Part shown: in pieces, positions 16,513-23,775 of the stretch
Layout: every line of letters begins with the position of its first letter
How positions within the stretch are numbered: position 1 is the first letter of the stretch
Source of the DNA: DATBGS01 sp036557885
Lineage (GTDB): Bacteria > Chloroflexota > Ktedonobacteria > Ktedonobacterales > DATBGS01
Assembly (NCBI GenBank): GCA_036557885.1
Contig: DATBGS010000165.1
Coordinates: forward strand, 281,974-345,973
Length of the DNA: 64,000 nt
Direction: 5' to 3'
The notes under the pieces: generated by a model
Told to the model about the DNA's origin: nothing
The model's input: only the letters and a program-made list of their open reading frames with translations
The model's database searches: none
Program-made: the position numbers and the translations under genes

Positions 16513-16585
16513 GAACGCTTCGAGTTGTGGGCACGCGCTCTCTGTGCAGTGGGTGGGGAACAACGTTGTTTCCCAGGAGGCTTCT

Positions 16586-18112
16586 ATGTCCAGCGTGAAG
16601 GCGAAGGCGCCTGTGTCTACTCCCGCGAGTAACGGCTCTGTCTCTGATCTGGCGGCGTTCTTGAAACGCTACAGCACCGGCATGCGTATCATCACCGAAG
16701 GCGCGCAGGCCGACACTGCCCAGACGCCCAAAGAGGTGATCTGGTCGAAGAACAAGGCGAAGCTCTATCATTATGTCTCTGCCACCGAGCGCCGCTTTTC
16801 TGTCCCCATCCTGATGGTCTATGCACTCATCAATCGCGCCTACGTGCTTGATTTGATGCCAGGCATCAGCCTGATCGAATATATGGTCAACCAGGGCTTC
16901 GATGTGTACCTGCTGGATTGGGGCACGCCCGGCGACGAGGACCACGCCCTCACCTTCGAGAACTACGTGCTGGATTACATCCCCCAGGCGGCCAAACGGG
17001 TGATGCGCCACGCCCAGAGCCAGGAGTTCACCTTGCTGGGCTATTGCATGGGCGGCACGATGAGCCTGATGTATGCCGCGCTGTTCCCCGAACGCCTGCG
17101 CAACCTGATTCTGCTGACCGCTCCGTCCGACTTTTCCCCGGAGAACCTGGGCATGTATGGCACCTTCACCAGCGCCCGCTACTTCGACCCGGAACTGATG
17201 GTGGATGCCTTTGGCGGCAATATCCCCGGCGAAGTGATAGATCATGGCAACCGGCTGGTCAAGCCCGTGACCAACTATGTTGGCTCGTATGTGACGCTGT
17301 GGGACCGCGTGCTGCACGAAAAGCCGATGGCGCTCTGGCTGGCGATGAGCAAGTGGGTCAACGATGGCGTGGACTTCCCCGCCGCGACTTTCCGCCAGTG
17401 GATTAAGGAGTTTTACCAGGAAAACAGGCTGGCGAAGGGCCAGATTGTGCTGCGCGGGCGCCGCGTGGACCTGTCGCGCATCACCTGCCCGGTGCTGAAC
17501 ATCGCGGGGACGCAAGACCACATCTGCACCATCCCGATGGCTGAAGCGACCACGCGCCTGATCAGCAGCGAGGATAAAGAGTTCTTCACGATGAACGCCG
17601 GACACGTCGGCCTGCTCACCAGCCCGGATACCAGGCGCGTCCTCTGGCCGAAGCTGCGCGAGTGGCTGGCTGAGCGCTCCCGCCCCGCACCGGCAGGGTC
17701 GCCGGTGCTACCAGCAACAGCGCTGCCGCCCGTTGGCAAACGCGCCAGCCTGACGCGCACCATCACCGAAGCTGACATCAAGACGTTTGCCAGGGTGAGC
17801 GGCGACCATAACCCTGTCCATCTTGATGCTGCCTACGCTGCCACCACGCCCTTTGGCGAGCGCATCGCGCATGGCTTCCTGGTTGGCTCGCTGCTTTCGG
17901 CCCTGCTGGGGACCGATCTGCCTGGCCCAGGCACCGTCTATCTGGGGCAGACGCTCAAGTTCCTGGCTCCGGTGCATATTGGCGATACCATCACCGTGAC
18001 GGCGGAAGTGATCAGCGCCCGCGAAGACAAGCGCATTCTGACGCTGCGCTGCGACTGGATCAACCAGGAGGGCAAGTCGGTCCTCTCTGGCGAGGCCGTC
18101 GTGAAGTGCTGA
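16586..18112 (+). CDS. phaC: class III PHA synthase PhaC fused to PhaJ-like (R)-enoyl-CoA hydratase
   Basis: 508 residues from ATG 16586, 6 nt after AGGAGG. Residues 1 to about 366 are a PhaC catalytic domain: lipase-like box GYCMGG (Cys154), GTQDHICTIP (Asp311) and NAGHVGLL (His340). Residues about 385-508 form a MaoC hot-dog hydratase with SGDHNPVHLD (Asp407, His412) and ERIAHGFLVGSLL, as in PhaJ. Thus one polypeptide would hydrate trans-2-enoyl-CoA to (R)-3-hydroxyacyl-CoA and polymerise it. The 18-residue linker (PAPAGSPVLPATALPP...) is encoded by a copy of the dispersed palindromic repeat. PhaE is encoded just upstream. Activity of both halves is predicted from intact motifs, not shown. 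Confidence 0.9.
   Translation: MSSVKAKAPVSTPASNGSVSDLAAFLKRYSTGMRIITEGAQADTAQTPKEVIWSKNKAKLYHYVSATERRFSVPILMVYALINRAYVLDLMPGISLIEYMVNQGFDVYLLDWGTPGDEDHALTFENYVLDYIPQAAKRVMRHAQSQEFTLLGYCMGGTMSLMYAALFPERLRNLILLTAPSDFSPENLGMYGTFTSARYFDPELMVDAFGGNIPGEVIDHGNRLVKPVTNYVGSYVTLWDRVLHEKPMALWLAMSKWVNDGVDFPAATFRQWIKEFYQENRLAKGQIVLRGRRVDLSRITCPVLNIAGTQDHICTIPMAEATTRLISSEDKEFFTMNAGHVGLLTSPDTRRVLWPKLREWLAERSRPAPAGSPVLPATALPPVGKRASLTRTITEADIKTFARVSGDHNPVHLDAAYAATTPFGERIAHGFLVGSLLSALLGTDLPGPGTVYLGQTLKFLAPVHIGDTITVTAEVISAREDKRILTLRCDWINQEGKSVLSGEAVVKC
17688..17711 (+). repeat. dispersed repeat unit encoding the PhaC-PhaJ linker
   Basis: This 24-nt segment (CACCGGCAGGGTCGCCGG, then TGCTAC) is identical to the reverse complement of 18126-18149, part of the hairpin after the same gene. 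It is in frame and encodes the linker. Confidence 0.85.
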
Positions 18113-18120
18113 GACGCCCC

Positions 18121-18158
18121 TGCTCGTAGCACCGGCGACCCTGCCGGTGCTACGAGCA
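18121..18158 (+). terminator. perfect 16-bp hairpin after phaC
   Basis: TGCTCGTAGCACCGGC (18121-18136) and its exact reverse complement (18143-18158) enclose a 6-nt loop. It lies 9 nt after the phaC stop. There is no strong T-run, so termination is probable but not certain. It is a member of the dispersed repeat family. Confidence 0.6.
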
Positions 18159-18308
18159 GCACTCCCCTGTCTTGTTCGTTGCGCGGGGCTGGTGGCTCTG
18201 TGCCCGCCGCTACAGAAGATTGGAGCAGGCGCGGGTACACTTGAAAAGGAGCAGAATGCTCTTGCTTCGGCACGACGATTTTTTTGGCTTTGTCGAAAGG
18301 AGCCACCA

Positions 18309-18806
18309 ATGTCTGAACCGTATGCTTCTGTCCCTGACCCCTCAGCCCCCAAACCCTCGTTCTTTCACCCTTCAAACCCTCGCTCCTCGTACTCCACGCC
18401 TGGCACCGCGAAACGCCCTGGCATGGTGACGTTCGCGGCGATCATGCTGTTCCTGGTAGGCGGGTTGTATGGGGCTTCGGCTCTCATGGAGTTCATCAAT
18501 GTCACCTGGCTGCTGTTCTCGCCCTATAACGGCGTCGGTGGGCATTTGTTGCTCTGGGGGATCATAGATGCGATATATGCCCTGATTCTGTTTGCCGCCG
18601 GGATTAGCGTGCTGGAAGGCGGGCAGATGGGGAGAATCATCGGCGTGATCGTGGCGGTCTTTAGCGCCATCCGCTGGCTCTTTTTCCTGCCCATCGCGCC
18701 TGTCACTGCTGTGGTGATCATTGCGCTGAGTGTCCTGATCATCTACGCGCTGGTCAGCCACGAGGAGTTCTTCCAACAACCTACCACGACTGGCCCCGTT
18801 GTCTAG
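18309..18806 (+). CDS. four-helix membrane protein of unknown function
   Basis: 165 residues from ATG 18309, after GAAAGGAG. A Pro/Ser-rich N-terminal 35 residues (SVPDPSAPKPSFFHPSNP) precedes four hydrophobic segments: MVTFAAIMLFLVGGLYGASA, HLLLWGIIDAIYALILFAAG, MGRIIGVIVAVFSAIRWLFF and VTAVVIIALSVLIIYALV. The pattern resembles DUF7144/DUF308-like actinobacterial membrane proteins, which I cannot confirm. It stands alone after the PHA cluster. Confidence 0.75.
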   Translation: MSEPYASVPDPSAPKPSFFHPSNPRSSYSTPGTAKRPGMVTFAAIMLFLVGGLYGASALMEFINVTWLLFSPYNGVGGHLLLWGIIDAIYALILFAAGISVLEGGQMGRIIGVIVAVFSAIRWLFFLPIAPVTAVVIIALSVLIIYALVSHEEFFQQPTTTGPVV

Positions 18807-18811
18807 CGAGC

Positions 18812-18865
18812 TTGATTGCCCGGCAGGGACGCCGGGGGTACCCCTCAATGCAGGGGCACGGCAAA
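18812..18865. repeat. palindromic repeat copy
   Basis: TTGCCCGGCAGGGACGCCGG plus GGGTACCCCTCAATGCAGGG and GCACGGCA, after the membrane protein gene. Confidence 0.7.
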
Positions 18866-18899
18866 CGCTGCCCGGCGCGGGCATGGCGCCAGAAAAGAC

Positions 18900-18928
18900 G
18901 ATGCGCCTCTCTTCATAAGGGGCGCATC
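18900..18928. terminator. weak hairpin
   Basis: GATGCGCC (18900-18907) pairs with GGCGCATC (18921-18928) around a 13-nt loop. No T-run follows on either strand, so a terminator role is only possible. Confidence 0.35.
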
Positions 18929-19039
18929 ATCCTCAAGAAAGACCAGGGGAGGTAAAGGTGCTTCGGGAAGAAGTGTAGCTGGGACATATTATAAGGCAGT
19001 TATCCGAATATGAAAAGCTGATGGATAGGGGGCGTGCCG

Positions 19040-20011
19040 TTAGTATTTTTCATCCAGCAGGACGTGTAGCACGCCGGGCGCGCACTGCGCCCAGAGTTCC
19101 TGGCCCTGGCGCTGGAAGGGCTGGCCGAGTGCGCCTTCTGCCTGATAGTCCAGCGCCTCACTGATTGCAAAGCGTTCGTGGTTGATCTGAAGCTCTGGCA
19201 GCCATTCCCAGGAGGCCACGCCGCGAATGAAGTTGAACGCCCAGCGTGCCGGGCGCGTCGTGGGGACGATGAAGTCCTCTTCACGCGGCCAGGAATAGTA
19301 GCTGGCCCGCTGCTCGTCCTGTTTGCTGGGCCGCGCGGTGCCATTCGCCAGCACGCGCAGCGCCCGCACCATGAGCGGGGCGCCCACATCGGCGCTGCTC
19401 TGCTCCAGCGCGGCGCTGGTGATGCCTTCGGGAATCTCAAACTCCTCTTGCAGGAGGATGTCGCCCGCGTCAAAGCGCTCATCCATCAGATGGACCGTCG
19501 CGCCGGTGAATTGTTCGCCATTGCGCAGCACCCAGAAGCCCGGCGCTGGCCCGCGATACGCCGGAAGCAGCGAGGGATGCAGGTTGAGGGCGCCCAGCGG
19601 AAGATGCAGCAGGGGTTCTGGGATACGCTGGGGGAAACAGGCGACGCAGAGCGCGTGGGCATGGAACGCGGCCAGGGTGTCTAGCGCGTCCTGTCTGCTG
19701 AGCCGCCCAACTTCCACAACGGGGATGCGCTGCTCCCAGGCGATTTGCGCGATGGTACGCTCTGTGAAGGATTGTGCCATTGGGAGGCGGCGGCGCTCGG
19801 AAGCGTCCGGCGCGTATTTGATGGCTGGCGCAGCATGTGGCCCTTTGGGTGAGGGAACGACCACCGCGCAGACCGTTACCCCGGCATCCAGCAGCGCCAC
19901 GAGCGGCGGGACAGAGAACGCGCCAGATGTGCCCAGAAAGAGGATGCGCGGCGCATCCTCACCTGGTTGGATATTTGACAGCGACTCGTCTCGCACGATA
20001 CTATCTTTCAT
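19040..20011 (-). CDS. methionyl-tRNA formyltransferase-like protein
   Basis: 323 residues. The formyltransferase fold is recognisable: ILFLGTSGAFSVPPLVAL at the N-terminus, GALNLHPSLLPAYRGPAP (about residues 137-154) that carries the catalytic His, and MDERFDAGDILLQEEFEIP for the substrate site. The C-terminal domain is shortened and diverged from standard Fmt. The usual catalytic Asn before the HPSLLP motif appears as N in LNLHPS. It may be Fmt or one of the formyltransferases acting on sugars or other amines. It is divergently transcribed from yggX. Confidence 0.75.
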   Translation of the reverse strand: MKDSIVRDESLSNIQPGEDAPRILFLGTSGAFSVPPLVALLDAGVTVCAVVVPSPKGPHAAPAIKYAPDASERRRLPMAQSFTERTIAQIAWEQRIPVVEVGRLSRQDALDTLAAFHAHALCVACFPQRIPEPLLHLPLGALNLHPSLLPAYRGPAPGFWVLRNGEQFTGATVHLMDERFDAGDILLQEEFEIPEGITSAALEQSSADVGAPLMVRALRVLANGTARPSKQDEQRASYYSWPREEDFIVPTTRPARWAFNFIRGVASWEWLPELQINHERFAISEALDYQAEGALGQPFQRQGQELWAQCAPGVLHVLLDEKY

Positions 20012-20044
20012 AAGATACCCTTAGAGGTAGCAGGGAGAACAGCG

Positions 20045-20359
20045 ATGCCACGAATGGTGCAATGTGTGAAATTGGGCCGCGAACTGCCGGGGCTGGAGAA
20101 GCCGCCCTTTTCCGGCGAACTCGGCCAGCGCATCTATGAGCATGTCTCTGCGGAAGCCTGGGCTATGTGGCCCGCGCAGTCAACGCTCATTATCAATCAT
20201 TATGGCCTAAATATGGCCGACCCGGACGCGCGCAAAATCTTGCGCGAGCAGATGGAAGAGTTCTTCTTTGGCGAGCAGAACCAGATGCCCGAAGGCTGGA
20301 CGCCCGCCGGAGCCAAAGGCGGAAGCAAGGGCGGCGGGGCGCCACAGCGCAAGAAATGA
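20045..20359 (+). CDS. yggX: YggX-family Fe(II)-trafficking / oxidative-damage protection protein
   Basis: 104 residues. The typical YggX pattern is present: VQCVKLGRELPGLEKPPFSG with the conserved Cys, ELGQRIYEHVSAEAWAMWP, TLIINHYGLNMADPDARKIL and EQMEEFFFG. YggX proteins protect Fe-S enzymes and traffic iron. A Gly/Lys-rich tail (GGSKGGGAPQRKK) is unusual. The stop overlaps the start of the radical SAM gene (ATGA, 20356-20359), so the two are translationally coupled, which suits a partner that helps a [4Fe-4S] enzyme; that functional link is inference. Confidence 0.88.
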   Translation: MPRMVQCVKLGRELPGLEKPPFSGELGQRIYEHVSAEAWAMWPAQSTLIINHYGLNMADPDARKILREQMEEFFFGEQNQMPEGWTPAGAKGGSKGGGAPQRKK

Positions 20360-21888
20360 AGACCCCCGGCGCCATTCTGCTCATTTCCTGTTACGAGCTT
20401 GGGCACCAGCCGCTCAACCTTGCCTCTCCGCTTGCCTTTCTCTCTCAGGCGGGCTATGCTCCTGCTGCTGTTGATCTGGCCGTTGAAGCGCTGGATGACG
20501 AAACGATCAGGCGCGCCAGCCTGGTCTGCCTCTCGGTGCCGATGCACACGGCGCTGCGGCTGGCGGTGCGCGTGGCCGGGCGCGTGCGCGACATCAATCC
20601 TGCTGCGAAACTGTGCTTCTACGGCCTCTACGCGCCGCTGAACGCTGGCTATCTCTTCGAGCAAGGCGCGGATTATGTGATTGGCGGCGAATATGAGCAG
20701 GCGCTGCTGGGGCTGGTCGAGTCGTTGGCCGCTGGTAGCCCAGGCCACCCCTCAAAGCAGGGGCGCAGCCGCGCCGGGGGACGGCCCGGTAGGGACGCCG
20801 GGGCTACAGGGGGACGGCCCGGCAGGGACGCCGGGGCTACAAACATTCCTGGCGTTGGCACACCTGGGCAGGTCGCGCCGCCCATCTTGAGCCGTCTGCC
20901 ATTTGTGCAGCCTGAGCGCCGACAGTTGCCAGCGCTGGAGCGGTACGCGCGGCTGGAAGATGGCGAGCGGCGAGCCGTCGTCGGCTATGTGGAAACCAGC
21001 CGGGGCTGCCTGCATACCTGTCTGCACTGCCCGATCACGCCGGTCTATGGCGGGCGCTTCTTTGTGCTGCCGCGCGAGGTGGTGCTGGGCGATATTCGGG
21101 CGCAGGTGCAGATGGGCGCGCAGCACGTCACCTTTGGCGACCCAGACTTTCTCAACGGCCCCGGCCACGCGCTGAAAATCTTGCGGACCATGCACGCGGA
21201 GTTTCCGCATCTGACCTTCGACGCGACGATCAAGATTGAGCATGTTCTGGAGCATCGGGCACTCTTCAAGGAGTTCAAGGAACTGGGCTGCGCGTTTATC
21301 GTTTCGGCGGTGGAATCGGTCAGCGATCACATCCTGGGCTATCTGGAGAAAGGCCACACCCTGGCGGATATTGTGGCGGCGCTGGATATTCTCGATGCTG
21401 CGGGCATTCCCATGCGCCCGTCGCTCTTGCCCTTCACGCCCTGGACGAGCCTGGATGACTACCTGGATTTGCTGGCTTTTGTGGAGGCGTTTGGCTTGAT
21501 CGGGCAGATTGACCCGGTGCATTTCTCCATCCGGCTGCTGCTGCCGCCCGGCTCGGCGCTGCTGGACAAGCCGTTTATGCTGCCCTATCTGGGCGACCTG
21601 GACCCCGCCGCGCTTACCTACCGATGGACGCACCCCGACCCGACAATGGACCGGCTCCAGCAAGACATTGCCGCGTTGGTGGAGCGCGAGGCCCGCGCTG
21701 GCACCCCACCAGAAGAGACGTTCTACGCCATCAAAGCGCTGGCGGAGGAAGCACGCGGGCTGGTAACGGCACCCGCACGCCAGTCGCGCGTGCCAGTCGC
21801 CGCCAGAGCCACGCCGCACCTGACAGAATCGTGGTTCTGCTGAGCGGAGCCAACCGAGGACCAGTTTGGCCCTATGACTTCCCGCTAG
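20356..21888 (+). CDS. CUAEP-tail radical SAM selenoprotein
   Basis: Read through the in-frame TGA at 21841-21843, the protein is 510 residues. An N-terminal Rossmann-like region resembling a B12-binding domain (about 1-125) precedes the radical SAM core with RGCLHTCLHCPI, a CxxxCxxC cluster motif at about residues 218-225. The sequence before the TGA ends SWFC and after it reads AEPTEDQFGPMTSR then TAG, so the tail is C-Sec-A-E-P, the signature of the CUAEP/CCAEP-tail radical SAM (seleno)protein family. Sec is residue 496. Residues about 126-165 are encoded by dispersed palindromic repeats (GRPGRDAGAT twice). It overlaps yggX by 4 nt. The substrate is unknown. Confidence 0.85.
20735..20846 (+). 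repeat. palindromic repeats inside the radical SAM gene
   Basis: CCCCTCAAAGCAGGGGCGC followed by two tandem copies of GGGGGACGGCCCGGYAGGGA plus CGCCGGGGCTAC, in frame, inserted between the N-terminal domain and the radical SAM core. Confidence 0.85.
21849..21870 (+). promoter_or_regulatory. candidate SECIS hairpin
   Basis: GCCAA (21849-21853) can pair with TTGGC (21866-21870), presenting a 12-nt loop that contains GGAC. It begins 5 nt after the UGA at 21841-21843. Bacterial SECIS elements sit at this position, with a G/U-containing apical loop; the fit here is by eye and the stem is short. Confidence 0.4.
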
Positions 21889-21895
21889 CCGCACA

Positions 21896-21930
21896 AACGC
21901 GCCCACCTTGAGGCAAGGTGGGCGCGTTCT
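21896..21930. terminator. bidirectional terminator hairpin
   Basis: A 15-bp stem, AACGCGCCCACCTTG with its complement (21914-21928), and a 3-nt loop, between the convergent selenoprotein and DUF4352 genes. Its core GCGCCCACCTTG is repeated in the hairpin at 22814-22840. Confidence 0.75.
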
Positions 21931-21943
21931 CGTGACTGGGCAG

Positions 21944-22474
21944 CTAGAGGCTTAAATCCCAGATGCTGGGATCACTGGTCAGGTCTGGATTAAATGCCAG
22001 GGTAAATTGCTTTTGAGTGGCTGGCACTTCGTAAACAAGTTGCCCTTTGAGTTGATCACCTGCGGTCAGATCACCATCAGGTGGGGTTCCGACTCCTGAG
22101 GTAATCGCCTCATCATATTTTTGCCCGGTGCTATCTTTCAGCGTAAAAGAGAGCAGGCTGGAAACAGTCTGTTTCTGGCTGCCCAGGTTTTTGACGGTGA
22201 CATCTACAACCAGATAGGTGTTTCCTTGCTGTGGCGGGCTAAAGCTACTGCCTTTGCTGGTCTTGACGCTGTTGACAATTACCAGCCAATCAGAACCAAT
22301 TTTTACCTGATCGCCCACCTTGAAATGGGAAGCCTGCGTGGGTGCTGCAACTGTTCCAGTAGCAACGCTTCCAGTGTTGCCGCCACCTGTGTCGGTGCCT
22401 CCACAGGCAAGAATGAAGATGAGCACAAAGAACGAGACGCTGAAAGTGATGATGAGACGCTTACGAGAAACCAT
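21944..22474 (-). CDS. DUF4352 lipoprotein
   Basis: 176 residues. An N-terminal signal with Lys/Arg (VSRKRLIITFSVSFFVLIFI) ends in the lipobox LAC, so it is predicted to be lipidated at Cys24. A Gly/Thr-rich linker precedes a DUF4352 (telokin/Ig-like) domain: FKVGDQVKIGSDWLVIVNSV, NTYLVVDVTVKNLGSQKQ, LLSFTLKDSTGQKYDEAI. Such extracytoplasmic proteins have no firm function. It is the first of three adjacent, same-strand DUF4352 genes, each with its own hairpin terminator. Confidence 0.88.
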   Translation of the reverse strand: MVSRKRLIITFSVSFFVLIFILACGGTDTGGGNTGSVATGTVAAPTQASHFKVGDQVKIGSDWLVIVNSVKTSKGSSFSPPQQGNTYLVVDVTVKNLGSQKQTVSSLLSFTLKDSTGQKYDEAITSGVGTPPDGDLTAGDQLKGQLVYEVPATQKQFTLAFNPDLTSDPSIWDLSL

Positions 22475-22545
22475 GTGAGTCCTCCACTACATTTTTTTGG
22501 CTTGCAGAATAGCAGCCGCCCTTGGCTGCTTCTTGCCGCGTGAAA

Positions 22546-22575
22546 AGGATAGCATGGCTATATATATCGTGTCAA
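22546..22575 (-). promoter_or_regulatory. promoter for DUF4352 lipoprotein gene
   Basis: On the minus strand: TTGACA (22575-22570), 18-bp AT-rich spacer, TATCCT (22551-22546), about 70 nt upstream of the ATG at 22474. Confidence 0.6.
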
Positions 22576-22693
22576 GACTAAATTATTTCTTGTGTAAGAA
22601 TTGAGCAAAAATGCTTACGTGAGTACATCACATTGAGGCACGGAAAACAGCCTGGCTTATGGTGCGTCCGAATTTGGATGGTTTCGCAGGCAG

Positions 22694-22730
22694 AAAAGCC
22701 CTCTCCCTTTACTTCAGAGAGAGGGCTTTT
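22694..22730. terminator. orphan hairpin terminator
   Basis: AAAAGCCCTCTC (22694-22705) pairs with GAGAGGGCTTTT (22719-22730), with T and A runs built into the stem, so it could terminate in both directions. No gene ends next to it; it may be all that remains of a deleted gene. Confidence 0.6.
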
Positions 22731-22813
22731 TCACGTAGCAGGGGTAAAGAATGGCTTAGAAAGCCAACGGGGTTCTGCCCGGAATCGTCGCTAAAAGAGG
22801 TGGGCACAAGAAA

Positions 22814-22840
22814 GCGCCCACCTTGTTGCAAGGTGGGCGC
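22814..22840 (-). terminator. terminator of the second DUF4352 gene
   Basis: GCGCCCACCTTG (22814-22825) with its perfect complement (22829-22840), 3-nt loop, followed on the minus strand by TTTCTTGT. Confidence 0.75.
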
Positions 22841-22867
22841 CGGGTTTCCTCAGGTACGCTGGCAGCG

Positions 22868-23410
22868 TCAGGCGCTCAAATCCCAGACCGCCATGTCGGT
22901 GCCGAGCAGGTCGCTGATGAAGGTCAGGTTGAACAGCTTCTGGTCAGTTGGCACTTCATAGACCAGTTGGCCCTTGAGTTGGTTATTAGCTTCAACATCG
23001 CCATCGGGCGGCTTACCGACATCTGGCGCAATAGACTCGTCATATTCCTTACCGGCGGTATCTTTTAACGTGAAAGAGAGCAGGCTGGAAACAGGCTGCT
23101 TCTCGCTGCTCACGTTTGTGACGGTCACATCCACGACCAGATAGATATTCCCCGCATCTGGTGTTGAAAAGGAGCCTCCCTTGCTGGTCTTGACGCCGTT
23201 GACCGTCACCATCCAGGTGGTTCCCACTGCCACCTGCTCACCCACCCCGTGATGGCCGGGCAGGGGAGTCGCAGCAGGTGCTGAGGTTGCCGTAGGAGCA
23301 GCATTAGCGGTTCCACCATTGCCGCTGTCTGTTCCCCCACAAGCAGCAATAAAGAGCGGTACCAGGAACAATACACCAATGAGCGTAATCAGACGCTTAC
23401 GAGAAACCAA
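22868..23410 (-). CDS. DUF4352 lipoprotein with TTG start
   Basis: 180 residues. By alignment with the neighbouring paralogue (identical VSRKRL after the start), translation begins at the TTG at 23410, after a GAGGA site; a GTG-like upstream start at 23425 is less likely. The signal peptide ends in the lipobox IAAC. The DUF4352 domain has VGTTWMVTVNGVKTSKGGSF, NIYLVVDVTVTNVSSEKQ and LLSFTLKDTAGKEYDESI, over half identical to the gene at 21944. A tandem duplication is clear. The weak TTG start would lower its expression relative to its neighbour. Confidence 0.87.
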   Translation of the reverse strand: MVSRKRLITLIGVLFLVPLFIAACGGTDSGNGGTANAAPTATSAPAATPLPGHHGVGEQVAVGTTWMVTVNGVKTSKGGSFSTPDAGNIYLVVDVTVTNVSSEKQPVSSLLSFTLKDTAGKEYDESIAPDVGKPPDGDVEANNQLKGQLVYEVPTDQKLFNLTFISDLLGTDMAVWDLSA

Positions 23411-23775
23411 GTGAATCCTCCACATTCAGTTGATAGGAGCAGCCGCAGTCAGTACCTGATTGCTCCTGGCTGCTACCAAGATAAAGAGCGGGCTTTCGCG
23501 CTGGCGAAACAATAAGTTCACAGGATTTGGCACATACAGGCTCTCCGTGTGGGCAGAGCCATCGCATCCTTGCACTTTAAAGGATACCAACCTCTGGCTG
23601 GTTCCACATCGGGGACATTCCCTATATTAGGTGTTGCGTCTCCCTATATTTAGGAGAATGGGGCTATATCCCAGACAACAAAAGCCAGCCCTCTCTCCAG
23701 GTTTTGCGAGAGAGGGCTGGCCTGGATAGGCGGGTGGACCATCAGCGCAACGAAATGTTATGGAGGAAGGTGGTT
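23411..23775. other. gap with one terminator hairpin
   Basis: 365 bp without a supported gene. The only clear structure is the terminator at 23684-23721 for the third DUF4352 gene; the rest is unremarkable, moderately AT-rich sequence that should hold the promoter of the gene starting at 23410. Confidence 0.55.
23684..23721 (-). terminator. terminator of the third DUF4352 gene
   Basis: A 14-bp perfect stem, GCCAGCCCTCTCTC with its complement at 23708-23721, followed on the minus strand by TTTTGTTG. Confidence 0.8.

Larger units (their letters stand above)
22475..22867. other. gap with promoter and two hairpins
   Basis: No gene is supported in these 393 bp. They contain a promoter for the lipoprotein gene at 22546-22575, an orphan 12-bp hairpin at 22694-22730 flanked by A and T runs, and the terminator of the next DUF4352 gene at 22814-22840. 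Confidence 0.6.

Noticed and set aside
22814..22840. Riboswitch near the DUF4352 genes
   Set aside because: The simple perfect stem followed by T residues on the minus strand is explained by a terminator.
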